Origin: an uncultured Candidatus Poseidoniales archaeon
GTDB lineage: Archaea > Thermoplasmatota > Poseidoniia > Poseidoniales > Thalassarchaeaceae
DNA: 64,000 nucleotides
Assembly (NCBI GenBank): GCA_902601345.1
Contig: CACKMK010000004.1
Span: forward strand, 55,233-119,232
Reading direction: 5' to 3'
In this document: piece by piece, positions 45,785-53,778 of the stretch
How positions within the stretch are numbered: position 1 is the stretch's first letter
How the letters are laid out: every line of letters begins with the position of its first letter
Translations under genes and position numbers: made by a program
The notes under the pieces: generated by a model
Told to the model about the DNA's origin: nothing
Seen by the model: the letters and a program-made list of their open reading frames with translations, nothing else
Database searches by the model: none

Positions 45785-46408
45785 CTAGGCCCATTCCAGT
45801 GGGTCAAAATCCTTCCCAAAACCACCTGTCTCGTCAGTATCAATCTCTGAATGTCTAGTAGGAGATTCAGGGGATTTTCTGCCTGTCTTCCCTTCCCAAT
45901 CATCAACTGGGCCTGGTTTCCCCTTCCCGTTTCCAAAGCCGTATTTTATTTGGTGAATCAGTGATAGCTTGGTTAGCCAAACTCTTCTCATACTCTGCAT
46001 GAATTCATTCTGAGTAAGTCCGTCCAGCCAAACTGGCCTAGAGAGATTGAAGGCCTGGAGTGGGCCGGCAACTCCCTGCTTGCTTCTCCCGACATGGAGG
46101 ACCCAATCTAAGTCAGACGATGTCATTCTGATTCTAGTATCGTGAAGCCATTCCTCCCATGACTCTGAGTCTTCTCTAGCCATTTCACGCATTGACTCCT
46201 GCTGTCCCTCGTCCACTCTTGTAATGGAGTATAACAATACCAAATTTCTCTTCTTGGGAATTACAATATTGAATAAATGGCCTTGCTTAGTTGGGGGGTA
46301 TCTAACATGAAGGTGGATAATAGCCTGAGAGTCTTTCACCTCCCTTGCCTCCAGTCTTTCACTGTCCAACCATGACCGAATACTGTCCGCAGCCTCGTTG
46401 TGATTCAC
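45785..46408 (-). CDS. DUF2299-like archaeal protein
   Basis: 207 aa, soluble. The first 150 residues (ADSIRSWLDSERLEAREVKD, FNIVIPKKRNLVLLYSITRV, RPVWLDGLTQNEFMQSMRRVW) resemble the archaeal DUF2299 family, whose function is unknown; this call is from pattern memory and tentative. The last 50 residues are Gly/Pro-rich and charged, probably disordered. GTG start at 46408. Lies 24 nt after the acyltransferase gene, so likely in the same transcript. Confidence 0.65.
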   Translation of the reverse strand: MNHNEAADSIRSWLDSERLEAREVKDSQAIIHLHVRYPPTKQGHLFNIVIPKKRNLVLLYSITRVDEGQQESMREMAREDSESWEEWLHDTRIRMTSSDLDWVLHVGRSKQGVAGPLQAFNLSRPVWLDGLTQNEFMQSMRRVWLTKLSLIHQIKYGFGNGKGKPGPVDDWEGKTGRKSPESPTRHSEIDTDETGGFGKDFDPLEWA

Positions 46409-46432
46409 AAATGCTCCAAAAGGTCGTCCTAT

Positions 46433-47899
46433 TTAGAGCAAGTTGAGATTGGTTTTCACATCTGAAATCAATTCTTCGAGTCTCTTTCCCCTGTCAGAAG
46501 AAGCGAGTTTTGCTCTCCTTCTGGAAGTTGAGAAGTCTGACCAACAATCATAGCCAAACAAGAAAACTAAGTTTGAGACATGTATTACCAACAAAAACGA
46601 CATAGTAATGGCGATGCTCACCAAAGAAGGTGAATGCATTAGGAATGCTGTGACTATTGCCAGCGGGAGCCAGAACAGTATTGGTGAGAACATCGCAGCT
46701 AGAAAGTGGTAGGTTGTCCTTGCTTCTATTCCCTCGTCGGTCCTATCTCCAAGATACCAAGCGAAAAATGCCTGAATACCAGTGGAGGGGATTGTGATTG
46801 GAGACATTAGAATCATTAGAAATATTCCAATTACAGATTTTGTCCATGCTATTCTGGAGTCTAACTTGATTCCAGTCAATGCTCGGCCATCTAGCTGATC
46901 ATCATTCAAAATTGTGGCAGCCTCGATAGCGGGCGCCATCAAGTCCTCCTTAGTTTGTCCATCAGACAATGCGGCTCTAACTTCTCTAGCTGCTAGAACC
47001 TCGTCTCTAAATGATTTCAGCTGGGAATTAGAAGTATTCGCCTTGATGTGTCCTATCAGATGCCAAGCACGATACGTTTCCCAATCCGGAGCATCTGGAG
47101 TTACCTCTGATAGAGATGAAAATAGAGCGTCCCTCAAATAATTAACTTGATCCGATGGTGGTTCTTCCCATATCCCTGAGGACAATCTCTCAGGAGCCCC
47201 TGAGACTTCTGGAGCAAGGACGGGGATTGGTTCCTGGAATTCGACAAAGACATCTGTTCTAAACCAGTGGTGACACCTAAAGTGCAATCCTACAGGCTGA
47301 AGGGCAGGATTGGGGAGGCCTCTATGTTTCGCTATTGAGGCTGCATTTAGAGCAAATCTCATCGGACCAGTCTTGAAACGGTGGAGATGTGGATCTTGGT
47401 GAGACATGCCTTCGGGCATTGCCAAAGCATTGTATCCCGAAGCAATACAATTAGTCATCGTGAGAAGAGTCCTATCGTTTATTTTTCTAGCGTATTCTTC
47501 ATCGGAAACTCCGTTTTCAACCTCCGACTTCCTGATTACTGGTTGTGATCCCATTCTTCTAGTGAACCAGCCAATTAGTGGCATTGTCATTAAATCGTGT
47601 CTACCCATAGATATTATTCTTCTATCTTGGGAATGCACCAAAGCGGCAGGATCTACCAATCCGTTAATGTGTATCGAAGATATCACTCTACCTCCTTCGT
47701 AATCTGGTATCTTCTCATAGTGACTCCTTCTGAAAATATATCTAAGTCCTACGCCTATCAGTAGTAAGACAATCCTCCAGAAGTATGGATTTCCTGGGTG
47801 CCTTCCTGTATGATCCCAGGGGAGACTGCCGAGCTTTTTCCTTCTAAGCTTCATTGCTCCGCTAGACAACTCGGGTTCGATATCGGGTGCATCCTGCAT
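46433..47899 (-). CDS. PlsC-type glycerol-phosphate acyltransferase-like membrane protein
   Basis: Acyltransferase that would put a fatty acyl chain on a glycerol-phosphate type acceptor. Motif I is HINGLVDP (His and Asp five residues apart, as in the Gpt2/Sct1-like branch with NHxNxLxDP) at about residue 75, motif II region MGSQPVIRKSE, motif III MPEGMSHQDPHLHRFKTGP at about 162. An N-terminal membrane helix (IVLLLIGVGLRYIF) and about four C-terminal helices (WTKSVIGIFLMILM onward) anchor it. 488 aa from ATG 47899; a GTG at 47908 is in frame. Classic archaeal lipids contain no fatty acids, so its presence is notable. Confidence 0.84.
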   Translation of the reverse strand: MQDAPDIEPELSSGAMKLRRKKLGSLPWDHTGRHPGNPYFWRIVLLLIGVGLRYIFRRSHYEKIPDYEGGRVISSIHINGLVDPAALVHSQDRRIISMGRHDLMTMPLIGWFTRRMGSQPVIRKSEVENGVSDEEYARKINDRTLLTMTNCIASGYNALAMPEGMSHQDPHLHRFKTGPMRFALNAASIAKHRGLPNPALQPVGLHFRCHHWFRTDVFVEFQEPIPVLAPEVSGAPERLSSGIWEEPPSDQVNYLRDALFSSLSEVTPDAPDWETYRAWHLIGHIKANTSNSQLKSFRDEVLAAREVRAALSDGQTKEDLMAPAIEAATILNDDQLDGRALTGIKLDSRIAWTKSVIGIFLMILMSPITIPSTGIQAFFAWYLGDRTDEGIEARTTYHFLAAMFSPILFWLPLAIVTAFLMHSPSLVSIAITMSFLLVIHVSNLVFLFGYDCWSDFSTSRRRAKLASSDRGKRLEELISDVKTNLNLL

Positions 47900-47936
47900 A
47901 TCCGACACGGGTTTCGGATGGGGTGAGAGGTCTTGA

Positions 47937-48374
47937 TTATTGAGAGGCCGGACGACTCAGCAAATCTCTGATTGAAGATGATAGTTGTGCTCCATCTTCA
48001 TGATCTATCGACGTGGGGTTGAATGGGAATGTGAGCCCTCTGCCATCTTCCATCTTCGGGATGATATGGAAATGAACGTGGAATACACTCTGGAATGCAT
48101 TCGGGCCGTTGTTCTGAATTACGTTGAACTCAGATGCCCCAGTGGCCTCAAGCACTGCCTTTGATATCCTAGGCAGGGCTTTACCGATGGCCTGCGCGGA
48201 ATCATCACTCAGTTCATCAAGAGTCCTGGCTGGCTCTTTGGGTACCACTAGCGTATGGCCAGGACTAGATGGATTGATATCCAGAAATGCGAATACCAAG
48301 TCGTCCTCGTATACCTTGTGGCATGGAATCTCTCCTTGGATGATCATTGTGAAGATGCTTTGGTCATCTTCCAT
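47937..48374 (-). CDS. HIT-family nucleotide hydrolase
   Basis: Histidine-triad protein, usually a purine nucleoside phosphoramidase or dinucleotide hydrolase. Starts with IFTMIIQGEIPCHKVYEDD, then LDINPSSPGHTLVVPK, and the triad HVHFHIIPK at about residues 97-105. 145 aa from ATG 48374; a GTG at 48383 would overlap the upstream flavoprotein gene by 4 nt. Cotranscribed with that gene in all likelihood. Precise substrate unknown. Confidence 0.93.
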   Translation of the reverse strand: MEDDQSIFTMIIQGEIPCHKVYEDDLVFAFLDINPSSPGHTLVVPKEPARTLDELSDDSAQAIGKALPRISKAVLEATGASEFNVIQNNGPNAFQSVFHVHFHIIPKMEDGRGLTFPFNPTSIDHEDGAQLSSSIRDLLSRPASQ

Positions 48375-48379
48375 AATCC

Positions 48380-49816
48380 TCACCCAGAAGTAAGAATCAC
48401 TTCAGCGACAGATGCAAGACCGACCAACCGTAGAGCCTCTACCATTTCGGTGTTCATGATAGATGAGGTATCAGCTAGGCTGATTCCTGTATCTTTTATC
48501 GCCCTCACTTCGGCTAGTGATGCCTCTTCGGATGATCCGGAAGAGATTGCAGATGTCAACTTCGAGTGAAACTTGGCAACTGCCATTCCATCTCCACCCA
48601 TGATGGAAGAGATCCTAGCTGATTCTCCCCTCACGGCCTCCTCAATCTGAGTATTTCCTCCAAATTTTATTTCTTTTGCCCATTCCGAAGCGTGCTCGCC
48701 TGCTGTTTTGCCTGATACTAGGTCGTCAAGTAGAAGATTCCCGGGTAGCGCGTTTGATCCGTGCATTCCAGTATAAGCGCTCCTTCCAGCAGCGTATAGG
48801 CCTGTGTGCCAAAGCTCGGCAGGAAGGCCCTCTGTTGTGTGGCCTTGGAAAACAACTCTTCCTTGCGCATCGGATGGTGCACCACCGGTTGTGTATGCTA
48901 CTCCTGGAGAAAGAGGTATTACGTCCTTTGACATGTCGATACCTAGTCTATCCATTATTCTCATAGATGTCTGTGAGAACCAAACCTTTGCGTCTGCATC
49001 CATCTGTCTAAGATCGAGCACACATGGTTCTCCTTCCAGGGCTTCCTCTGGGCCTACGTCCTCTCCATTCTCTCTTCTTATTCTCCCACCGGATCCTAGT
49101 ACATCGAGGGGGATGTGAATCCCGCAATCCCTAATCGTTAGAGGATGCCTGGGGGTGATTTCCATCCCCTTCAGATCGATACCGGCAGAAATAGCGAGTG
49201 CTGAGCCGGTTCCCGATCCATCGCTGGGTTTTGACCAAAGTCCCTGATGGCCTTCGGTTGCTAGTATAACTGCCTTGGCCTGAATAGCGTCTATTCTTCC
49301 GGTGGGCACATCTAAAGTCACAACCCCCCGAACCTGTGAGTTGTCCGAGACTATGCTAAGGGGAATCGAGTCAGCGTTTCTCTGGATTCCTCTCTTGATA
49401 GCCTGTTCCTCGAGTAACCTCGTCACCTCCCTAACGGTTGAGTCCCCGCATCCCGTTAGCCTGGGTGTTTTGTGCCCTGGTGCTGCGGATGCATGTGGAA
49501 GCCCTCCTTCTCTACGCCTTAGAGCCAATCCCCATCTCTCTAGTTCAGCTAGAGTCTCCACTCCCTGTTTACATGTCCTGGATACAACCTCCTCATCACA
49601 TGTTTCGCCACCTAGTGCTAGAGTGTCCTCTTCATGGGATTTTGAGTCCATTTCATCTATTGAGGCTGCTAATCCAGCTACTGGGTGAGAGCCCGAGGCA
49701 GAGCCGATTCCAAACTCATCAATCATGAGTGGTACCGTTCCTCCATCAGCGCAGGCTATCGCTGCGCGCAGGGCTGATGGACCCGAACCGATGATGACAA
49801 CCTCCCTGGACTCCAT
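48380..49816 (-). CDS. Fumarate reductase/succinate dehydrogenase-type flavoprotein
   Basis: FAD-dependent dehydrogenase of the SdhA/FrdA/NadB family. FAD dinucleotide fold VVIIGSGPSALRAAIAC at residues about 6-22; SHPVAGLAASID resembles the SHxxAAxGG loop in which His carries covalent FAD in SdhA. Later motifs are AVILATEG, GVAYTTGGAPSDAQGRV and the FAD-contact end GRSAYTGMHGSNALPGNLLLDDLVSGKTAG. 478 aa from ATG 49816, shorter than most SdhA (about 580) because the C-terminal helical region is reduced. No Fe-S or membrane-anchor subunit adjoins it, so L-aspartate oxidase or a soluble fumarate reductase are real alternatives. Confidence 0.82.
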   Translation of the reverse strand: MESREVVIIGSGPSALRAAIACADGGTVPLMIDEFGIGSASGSHPVAGLAASIDEMDSKSHEEDTLALGGETCDEEVVSRTCKQGVETLAELERWGLALRRREGGLPHASAAPGHKTPRLTGCGDSTVREVTRLLEEQAIKRGIQRNADSIPLSIVSDNSQVRGVVTLDVPTGRIDAIQAKAVILATEGHQGLWSKPSDGSGTGSALAISAGIDLKGMEITPRHPLTIRDCGIHIPLDVLGSGGRIRRENGEDVGPEEALEGEPCVLDLRQMDADAKVWFSQTSMRIMDRLGIDMSKDVIPLSPGVAYTTGGAPSDAQGRVVFQGHTTEGLPAELWHTGLYAAGRSAYTGMHGSNALPGNLLLDDLVSGKTAGEHASEWAKEIKFGGNTQIEEAVRGESARISSIMGGDGMAVAKFHSKLTSAISSGSSEEASLAEVRAIKDTGISLADTSSIMNTEMVEALRLVGLASVAEVILTSG

Positions 49817-49882
49817 CTTTCTCTCCAACGCAGAGGTCTCGGTCACAAGAACGTGACGCTGTGAGAGATTCCCCTGGTAATA

Positions 49883-51346
49883 TCAATCGGCAACGGAAAT
49901 AGCGATTCTGCGTACTGCAACTGCTGCATCGAGCATCTTCTCAGTGGCTCCCTCTGGATTGAATCCGGAGGAGAGGGTTGTTTGGACCACGAACGCCGAG
50001 AGTGTTTCCCCTGTGGGCCCCCTCATGTTAACCTGAACTGGCTTAGAGCCTGTTGACCCAGTGGGCCATGCTAGACCTATCCATAAGACCAGACTGTTGT
50101 CAATCAGTCTTGCTAGCACGTCTACTATATCGTTTCCTTCTTCTCCTATTTTTGCAGGTTTTTTGGGCTGCCTGGATACCGGGGGATTCAATCTCAGTGT
50201 CTGCTGGTGGGGTTCTCCGTCAGCAGCAATGATGTCTACCTCTATCTGAGATTCACGTCCAGAGTGGTTATGGATCATAACGAACAAGTCCCCTTGGCCC
50301 TGGGAGCATCTCGGGGGGATGTCCAGATCGAGTCTCCATGGGCTCTCGATAAGTGAGGAATGCCCCCTCAGTGCAGCATCCTCGAGCCTATCTATCAGTC
50401 TGAAGAGTCCTGGTTGCCATGCCCTAGTGTGTGCCATTAGTCTTCTGAGTGTCCTGTAGCAGAACTTAGACTCCTCATTGTTTAGATCATCAATTGCGGC
50501 GACCCTGAAGACCCTCTTGGATTCGGATATCAGTCTGCTGTCATCAAGGAGACCTAGGTGATTCAGATGTAGTACTCTGAGTAGGTGTTCTACCGCAGAT
50601 TCAGGAGTTTGGTTTGATCTGACCTTGTTTTCTAGGCTAACGACCCAATCGTCCCATGCCCCCGCTGTTTCCGGATCTAAATGTGCGACTACCAGATCAG
50701 TAAGAGCTCTCTTTAGAGTACTTTGATGGAGAGTTGGAGCGTGCATGGATAGCAACGGGAAGTCTGAGTCTATCATTGGAATTCGACGTTCCAACTGAAG
50801 TGTGTTGATAATAGAGATAGATCCTAGGAATACAGACAACCCGAACAGGATCGACGCCAGAATTGTTCCAGTTTCGAAGTTGTCCTCAGAATTCAGCGCT
50901 CCTGCTGCAAGTAACGCACATACGAGCCTGGTTCTCTCTCTGAGTGTTCTCTCTTGGAGAGTGTTTAGGATTCTCTCAACACCTGGATAGGCTTCCATGT
51001 ATCTAGTACGTCCAATTTTCAACTGTAGTCGGTCTCTAGCAGACATCTGGGCGAAGGAAGAGGCCAGCATAGCAGGGAAGAAAAGAACGGCCTGAAATGC
51101 GAAAAGTGCAATACCGAGGTACACCAGTTCCCCTCCCCGACCAGATGCTAGGACTAGCGTAGCCAATACAGCAGCGAACGATATCGATATTCTGGCCAGG
51201 CCGCTCCACCGTATAGTGGCAATTTTGGTCCAGAATACTCTCTGAGAGTCTCTGATCCGAACTCTGCGTTCCAGAGCGGATTCAGAGGAGCCGGGTAAGT
51301 CGTCTTCGCCGTAGGGGTTGGGCAGGTCGGACACATTGCTCGCCAT
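49883..51346 (-). CDS. Unknown membrane protein, four helices plus large soluble domain
   Basis: 487 aa, ATG 51346. Membrane helices come in two pairs at about 45-65 and 72-95 (ISISFAAVLATLVLA, YLGIALFAFQAVLFF) and about 138-150 and 160-180 (LVCALLAAGAL, LASILFGLSVFLGSI). The remaining 300 residues look cytosolic: a helical part (about 190-330) and a beta-rich end (SQIEVDIIAADGEPHQQTLRL, KPVQVNMRGPTGETLSAF). No catalytic motif recognised. An SD-like GGGGAGG precedes the start. Single gene upstream of a head-to-head tRNA-Arg. Confidence 0.78.
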   Translation of the reverse strand: MASNVSDLPNPYGEDDLPGSSESALERRVRIRDSQRVFWTKIATIRWSGLARISISFAAVLATLVLASGRGGELVYLGIALFAFQAVLFFPAMLASSFAQMSARDRLQLKIGRTRYMEAYPGVERILNTLQERTLRERTRLVCALLAAGALNSEDNFETGTILASILFGLSVFLGSISIINTLQLERRIPMIDSDFPLLSMHAPTLHQSTLKRALTDLVVAHLDPETAGAWDDWVVSLENKVRSNQTPESAVEHLLRVLHLNHLGLLDDSRLISESKRVFRVAAIDDLNNEESKFCYRTLRRLMAHTRAWQPGLFRLIDRLEDAALRGHSSLIESPWRLDLDIPPRCSQGQGDLFVMIHNHSGRESQIEVDIIAADGEPHQQTLRLNPPVSRQPKKPAKIGEEGNDIVDVLARLIDNSLVLWIGLAWPTGSTGSKPVQVNMRGPTGETLSAFVVQTTLSSGFNPEGATEKMLDAAVAVRRIAISVAD

Positions 51347-51448
51347 GTGTTCCCCAGAAGCCTCCCCTGCTTCATGGCATCGGCTGGCTCTGCGAAGAGT
51401 GTCCTTTTTTTGGGGCAGATTTCTTCAGGAGTGCGTGCTCGCAAGAAC

Positions 51449-51526
51449 GGGCGTGTAGCATAGCCTGGATAATGCACCGGCCTCCTAAGCCGGGGACCGC
51501 GGGTTCGAATCCTGCCGCGCCCGCCA
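51449..51526 (+). tRNA. tRNA-Arg(CCT)
   Basis: Plus-strand cloverleaf: acceptor GGGCGTG/CGCGCCC (one G-U pair), anticodon stem CCGGC/GCCGG around loop CTCCTAA (anticodon CCT), T-loop TTCGAAT, encoded CCA. Third Arg tRNA of the window. It ends 3 nt before the stop of the convergent RFC-like gene. Confidence 0.95.
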
Positions 51527-51529
51527 CGA

Positions 51530-52663
51530 TTACATCGAGAGTCCGTGTTTCTTCCCCGCGATAGCAGTTCGATGCAGGAATCTCTCGAAGTGAATCCTAG
51601 GATACGTGGATCTCTGTAGTCCTACATCGCATTCCGACAGTGCATTCAGAATCTCATACCTTAGTGACTGGGGGACGCTGAGTCTCCTTCCGATGATGAC
51701 AGAATGGATCTGAGAGACGAGGTCGGTAGAATCTAGACCATGATTAGTCATCAGGTTGTCAACCTCTGCCATTGCTCCCGATAGGACTTTCTTATTTCTT
51801 CCTCGTCGATTTTCCCACTTCCATTCGACTACCTTGCCTCGAATAGCCAATTCTACCAGTCTCCTCCCTGCTTGAAGAGTTGATGCCTGAACCATCTTGT
51901 GAACCGACGAGCGATCTGAAGCAAGCCCCCTGGAATCCAGCATCTCTAGTGTGAAGATAGCCTTCTTGAGATTACCTTCGGAAATGTATGATATATCCTC
52001 TAGAACTCCTTCTGCCGGTATGCATCCGTTTTTTCCAGCTATTTTTGATAAAGTAGTGGTGATTGTTTCTCTGTCGGTAGGTGGAATCCGAACCATCTGA
52101 CTACGTGACCGTAGGGCGTCTATGATTCTGGATGGAGCCCGGGCCACGAGCACGAATCTTGAAGCCCCTCCTACCGTCTCCATCATCCTCCTGAGATATG
52201 CTTGGCGAATATGTCCCATGTAATCGGCGTCTTCAATCACTATCAGACGGCTGACAGGCACCATTCCATCGCGCACTTCGGTCTCGGAACCTGCTGGAGC
52301 AATGTTTGCATCTGGATATAGGGAAATTCCTCTATCGAAAGCGTCCAGGCTGGTCCTTCCTGCCAAGGTGTCCTTCTCTGACCCGCTGGGTCGCAGGAAC
52401 TCCTCGAAAGAGGACATTGCTCCCCGCTGCCTCACTAAATCTCGTGCTTGCAGGATGTGCGTCGTGGACTTCCATCCGGGTCCCAGAAGCTGTCTGGCAA
52501 AAAGGCGCCAAGATGCGGTCTTGCCTACACCCGCTGGTCCGGTGATTAGTAGGTGAGGCGGATCCAACGAGATGCTACTGGAAGCGAGTGTCTGACGAAC
52601 GGTCGCTGGGACTGCTAGTTCATCGAAACTAGTCGGAGCCTCTGTCTCAAGCCAGCTTGCCAC
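51530..52663 (-). CDS. Replication factor C small-subunit-like AAA+ ATPase, divergent
   Basis: Clamp-loader-type AAA+ protein. Walker A is GPAGVGKT at about residues 41-48; the Walker B region is LIVIEDADYM, with Glu-Asp where clamp loaders normally have Asp-Glu. The SRC motif is replaced by SRS (DALRSRSQMVRI), keeping the arginine finger. Sensor 2 region EGNLKKAIFTLEML and a C-terminal helical collar follow. 377 aa against about 320-330 for canonical RFC small subunits; an insertion sits at about residues 80-120. It may be a second, specialised small subunit. GTG start. A canonical partner is not in the window. Confidence 0.78.
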   Translation of the reverse strand: MASWLETEAPTSFDELAVPATVRQTLASSSISLDPPHLLITGPAGVGKTASWRLFARQLLGPGWKSTTHILQARDLVRQRGAMSSFEEFLRPSGSEKDTLAGRTSLDAFDRGISLYPDANIAPAGSETEVRDGMVPVSRLIVIEDADYMGHIRQAYLRRMMETVGGASRFVLVARAPSRIIDALRSRSQMVRIPPTDRETITTTLSKIAGKNGCIPAEGVLEDISYISEGNLKKAIFTLEMLDSRGLASDRSSVHKMVQASTLQAGRRLVELAIRGKVVEWKWENRRGRNKKVLSGAMAEVDNLMTNHGLDSTDLVSQIHSVIIGRRLSVPQSLRYEILNALSECDVGLQRSTYPRIHFERFLHRTAIAGKKHGLSM

Positions 52664-52703
52664 ATACTAATGGGAGAGAGGCGGGTCTTGAACTCCGCGA
52701 TTG

Positions 52704-52967
52704 TCACTCGGCTTTCAAAATCTTGGCCATGCCATCTTTTCGTGGCTTGACGAAGATTCGGTATCCGCACTTGTGACAGGATCTACCAGTGGAGTCTGCC
52801 TCGGCCCATGACATGTGCCCGCAGTTAACGCACTTGTATCGAATTTCTAAAGGGTCCATAGGGGCGTTGCAGTGATTGCAGTGCTCTTCGGATGTGGGGT
52901 TATACTGCCTCTTATCGGTCCTGTTGCAGTTTCTGCACTTGTGTAGGATCTCCTTGTCGCCCTTCAT
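52704..52967 (-). CDS. rpoP: RNA polymerase subunit P (Rpb12 homologue) with extra N-terminal zinc ribbon
   Basis: The last 45 residues match archaeal RpoP: YKCVNCGHMSW, then RSCHKCGYRIFVKPRKDGMAKILKA, giving one four-Cys zinc site. Unlike the usual 45-50 aa RpoP, about 40 residues precede it and hold two further CxxC pairs (HKCRNCNRTDKRQY and EHCNHCNAPMD), forming a second zinc ribbon. Start at ATG 52967 (87 aa); a TTG at 52976 adds three residues. It lies between the guaAA-like gene and the RFC-like ATPase, all on the minus strand. The RpoP call is good but rests on the short C-terminal motif. Confidence 0.78.
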   Translation of the reverse strand: MKGDKEILHKCRNCNRTDKRQYNPTSEEHCNHCNAPMDPLEIRYKCVNCGHMSWAEADSTGRSCHKCGYRIFVKPRKDGMAKILKAE

Positions 52968-53009
52968 TGCTACCAAGCCCGCGACCTACCGCGCCTTCTT
53001 CAATCTGTC

Positions 53010-53600
53010 CTATGCAGATTTCGCAGATTTGCAGATCTCGACGAAGTTTTCGAAGATGTTTGACCCGAACTCAGTATCATTTACTTCAGGATGGAACTGG
53101 AGGCCGAATCTGTCTAATTCTTCGTTCTGCATAGCCTGGACTCTGCAGGACTCGCTTTCGGCGGTCACAGTGAAGCCTGGTGGAGTCGTAGTTACCTCAT
53201 CATTATGGCTCTCCCAAACCGTTTGGTGAGACGGTGTACCTCGGAACAGGGGACCACCATCCCCTACAAGGGAAATGGTTGCTGCACCGAACTCTGGCTT
53301 AGGAGCCTCTCCTGCATTCCCTCCATAGTGTCTAGCCATGAATTGGTGGCCAGCGCATATCCCCAGAATCGGAACTTCAAGAGAGAGGTATTCTTCACAG
53401 TTGCCTAACTTCCCGGTTAGACCTACTCTGGCCGCTCCTCCTGATAGAATTAAGCCGTCCAATTCACGCATTTCTGATACCAGGACATCGTTCGGAAGTA
53501 TTTGCGTATCCACGCCCAGATATCTAAGCATGCGCCACTCTCTGTGGGTCCATTGGCCCCCATTATCTATGACGTCGATGACCACAGGTGCTCCTTCCAT
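53010..53600 (-). CDS. guaAA: GMP synthase glutamine amidotransferase subunit
   Basis: Class I glutaminase that hands ammonia to the separate ATP-pyrophosphatase subunit to convert XMP to GMP. Motifs: VIDVIDNGGQWTHREWRML, GLILSGGAARVG, nucleophile Cys in ILGICAGHQFMARHYGG (about residue 80), and the His/Glu pair in GLQFHPEVNDTEFG. 196 aa from ATG 53600, the normal size of the archaeal stand-alone subunit. GTG 53615 is in frame but less likely. The synthase subunit is elsewhere. Confidence 0.92.
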   Translation of the reverse strand: MEGAPVVIDVIDNGGQWTHREWRMLRYLGVDTQILPNDVLVSEMRELDGLILSGGAARVGLTGKLGNCEEYLSLEVPILGICAGHQFMARHYGGNAGEAPKPEFGAATISLVGDGGPLFRGTPSHQTVWESHNDEVTTTPPGFTVTAESESCRVQAMQNEELDRFGLQFHPEVNDTEFGSNIFENFVEICKSAKSA

Positions 53601-53679
53601 GGATATCCTGTGCACGGTTGGGCCATCAATGATGCCCCCTCAAACCTTGAAAAAGGAAGGCTATCTCGTCAGAGAGCCG

Positions 53680-53755
53680 GCCCCGATGGTGTAGTGGCCT
53701 ATCATGCAGCCCTGTCGAGGCTGCGACCCGGGTTCAAATCCCGGTCGGGGCGCCA
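53680..53755 (+). tRNA. tRNA-Asp(GTC)
   Basis: Plus strand: acceptor GCCCCGA/TCGGGGC, anticodon stem CAGCC/GGCTG around loop CTGTCGA (anticodon GTC), T stem CCGGG/CCCGG, encoded CCA. Divergent from the guaAA gene (79 nt) and 23 nt from the stop of the convergent acyl-AMP ligase. Confidence 0.95.
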
Positions 53756-53778
53756 ATGAACCGTCAGTTAGAATGATT

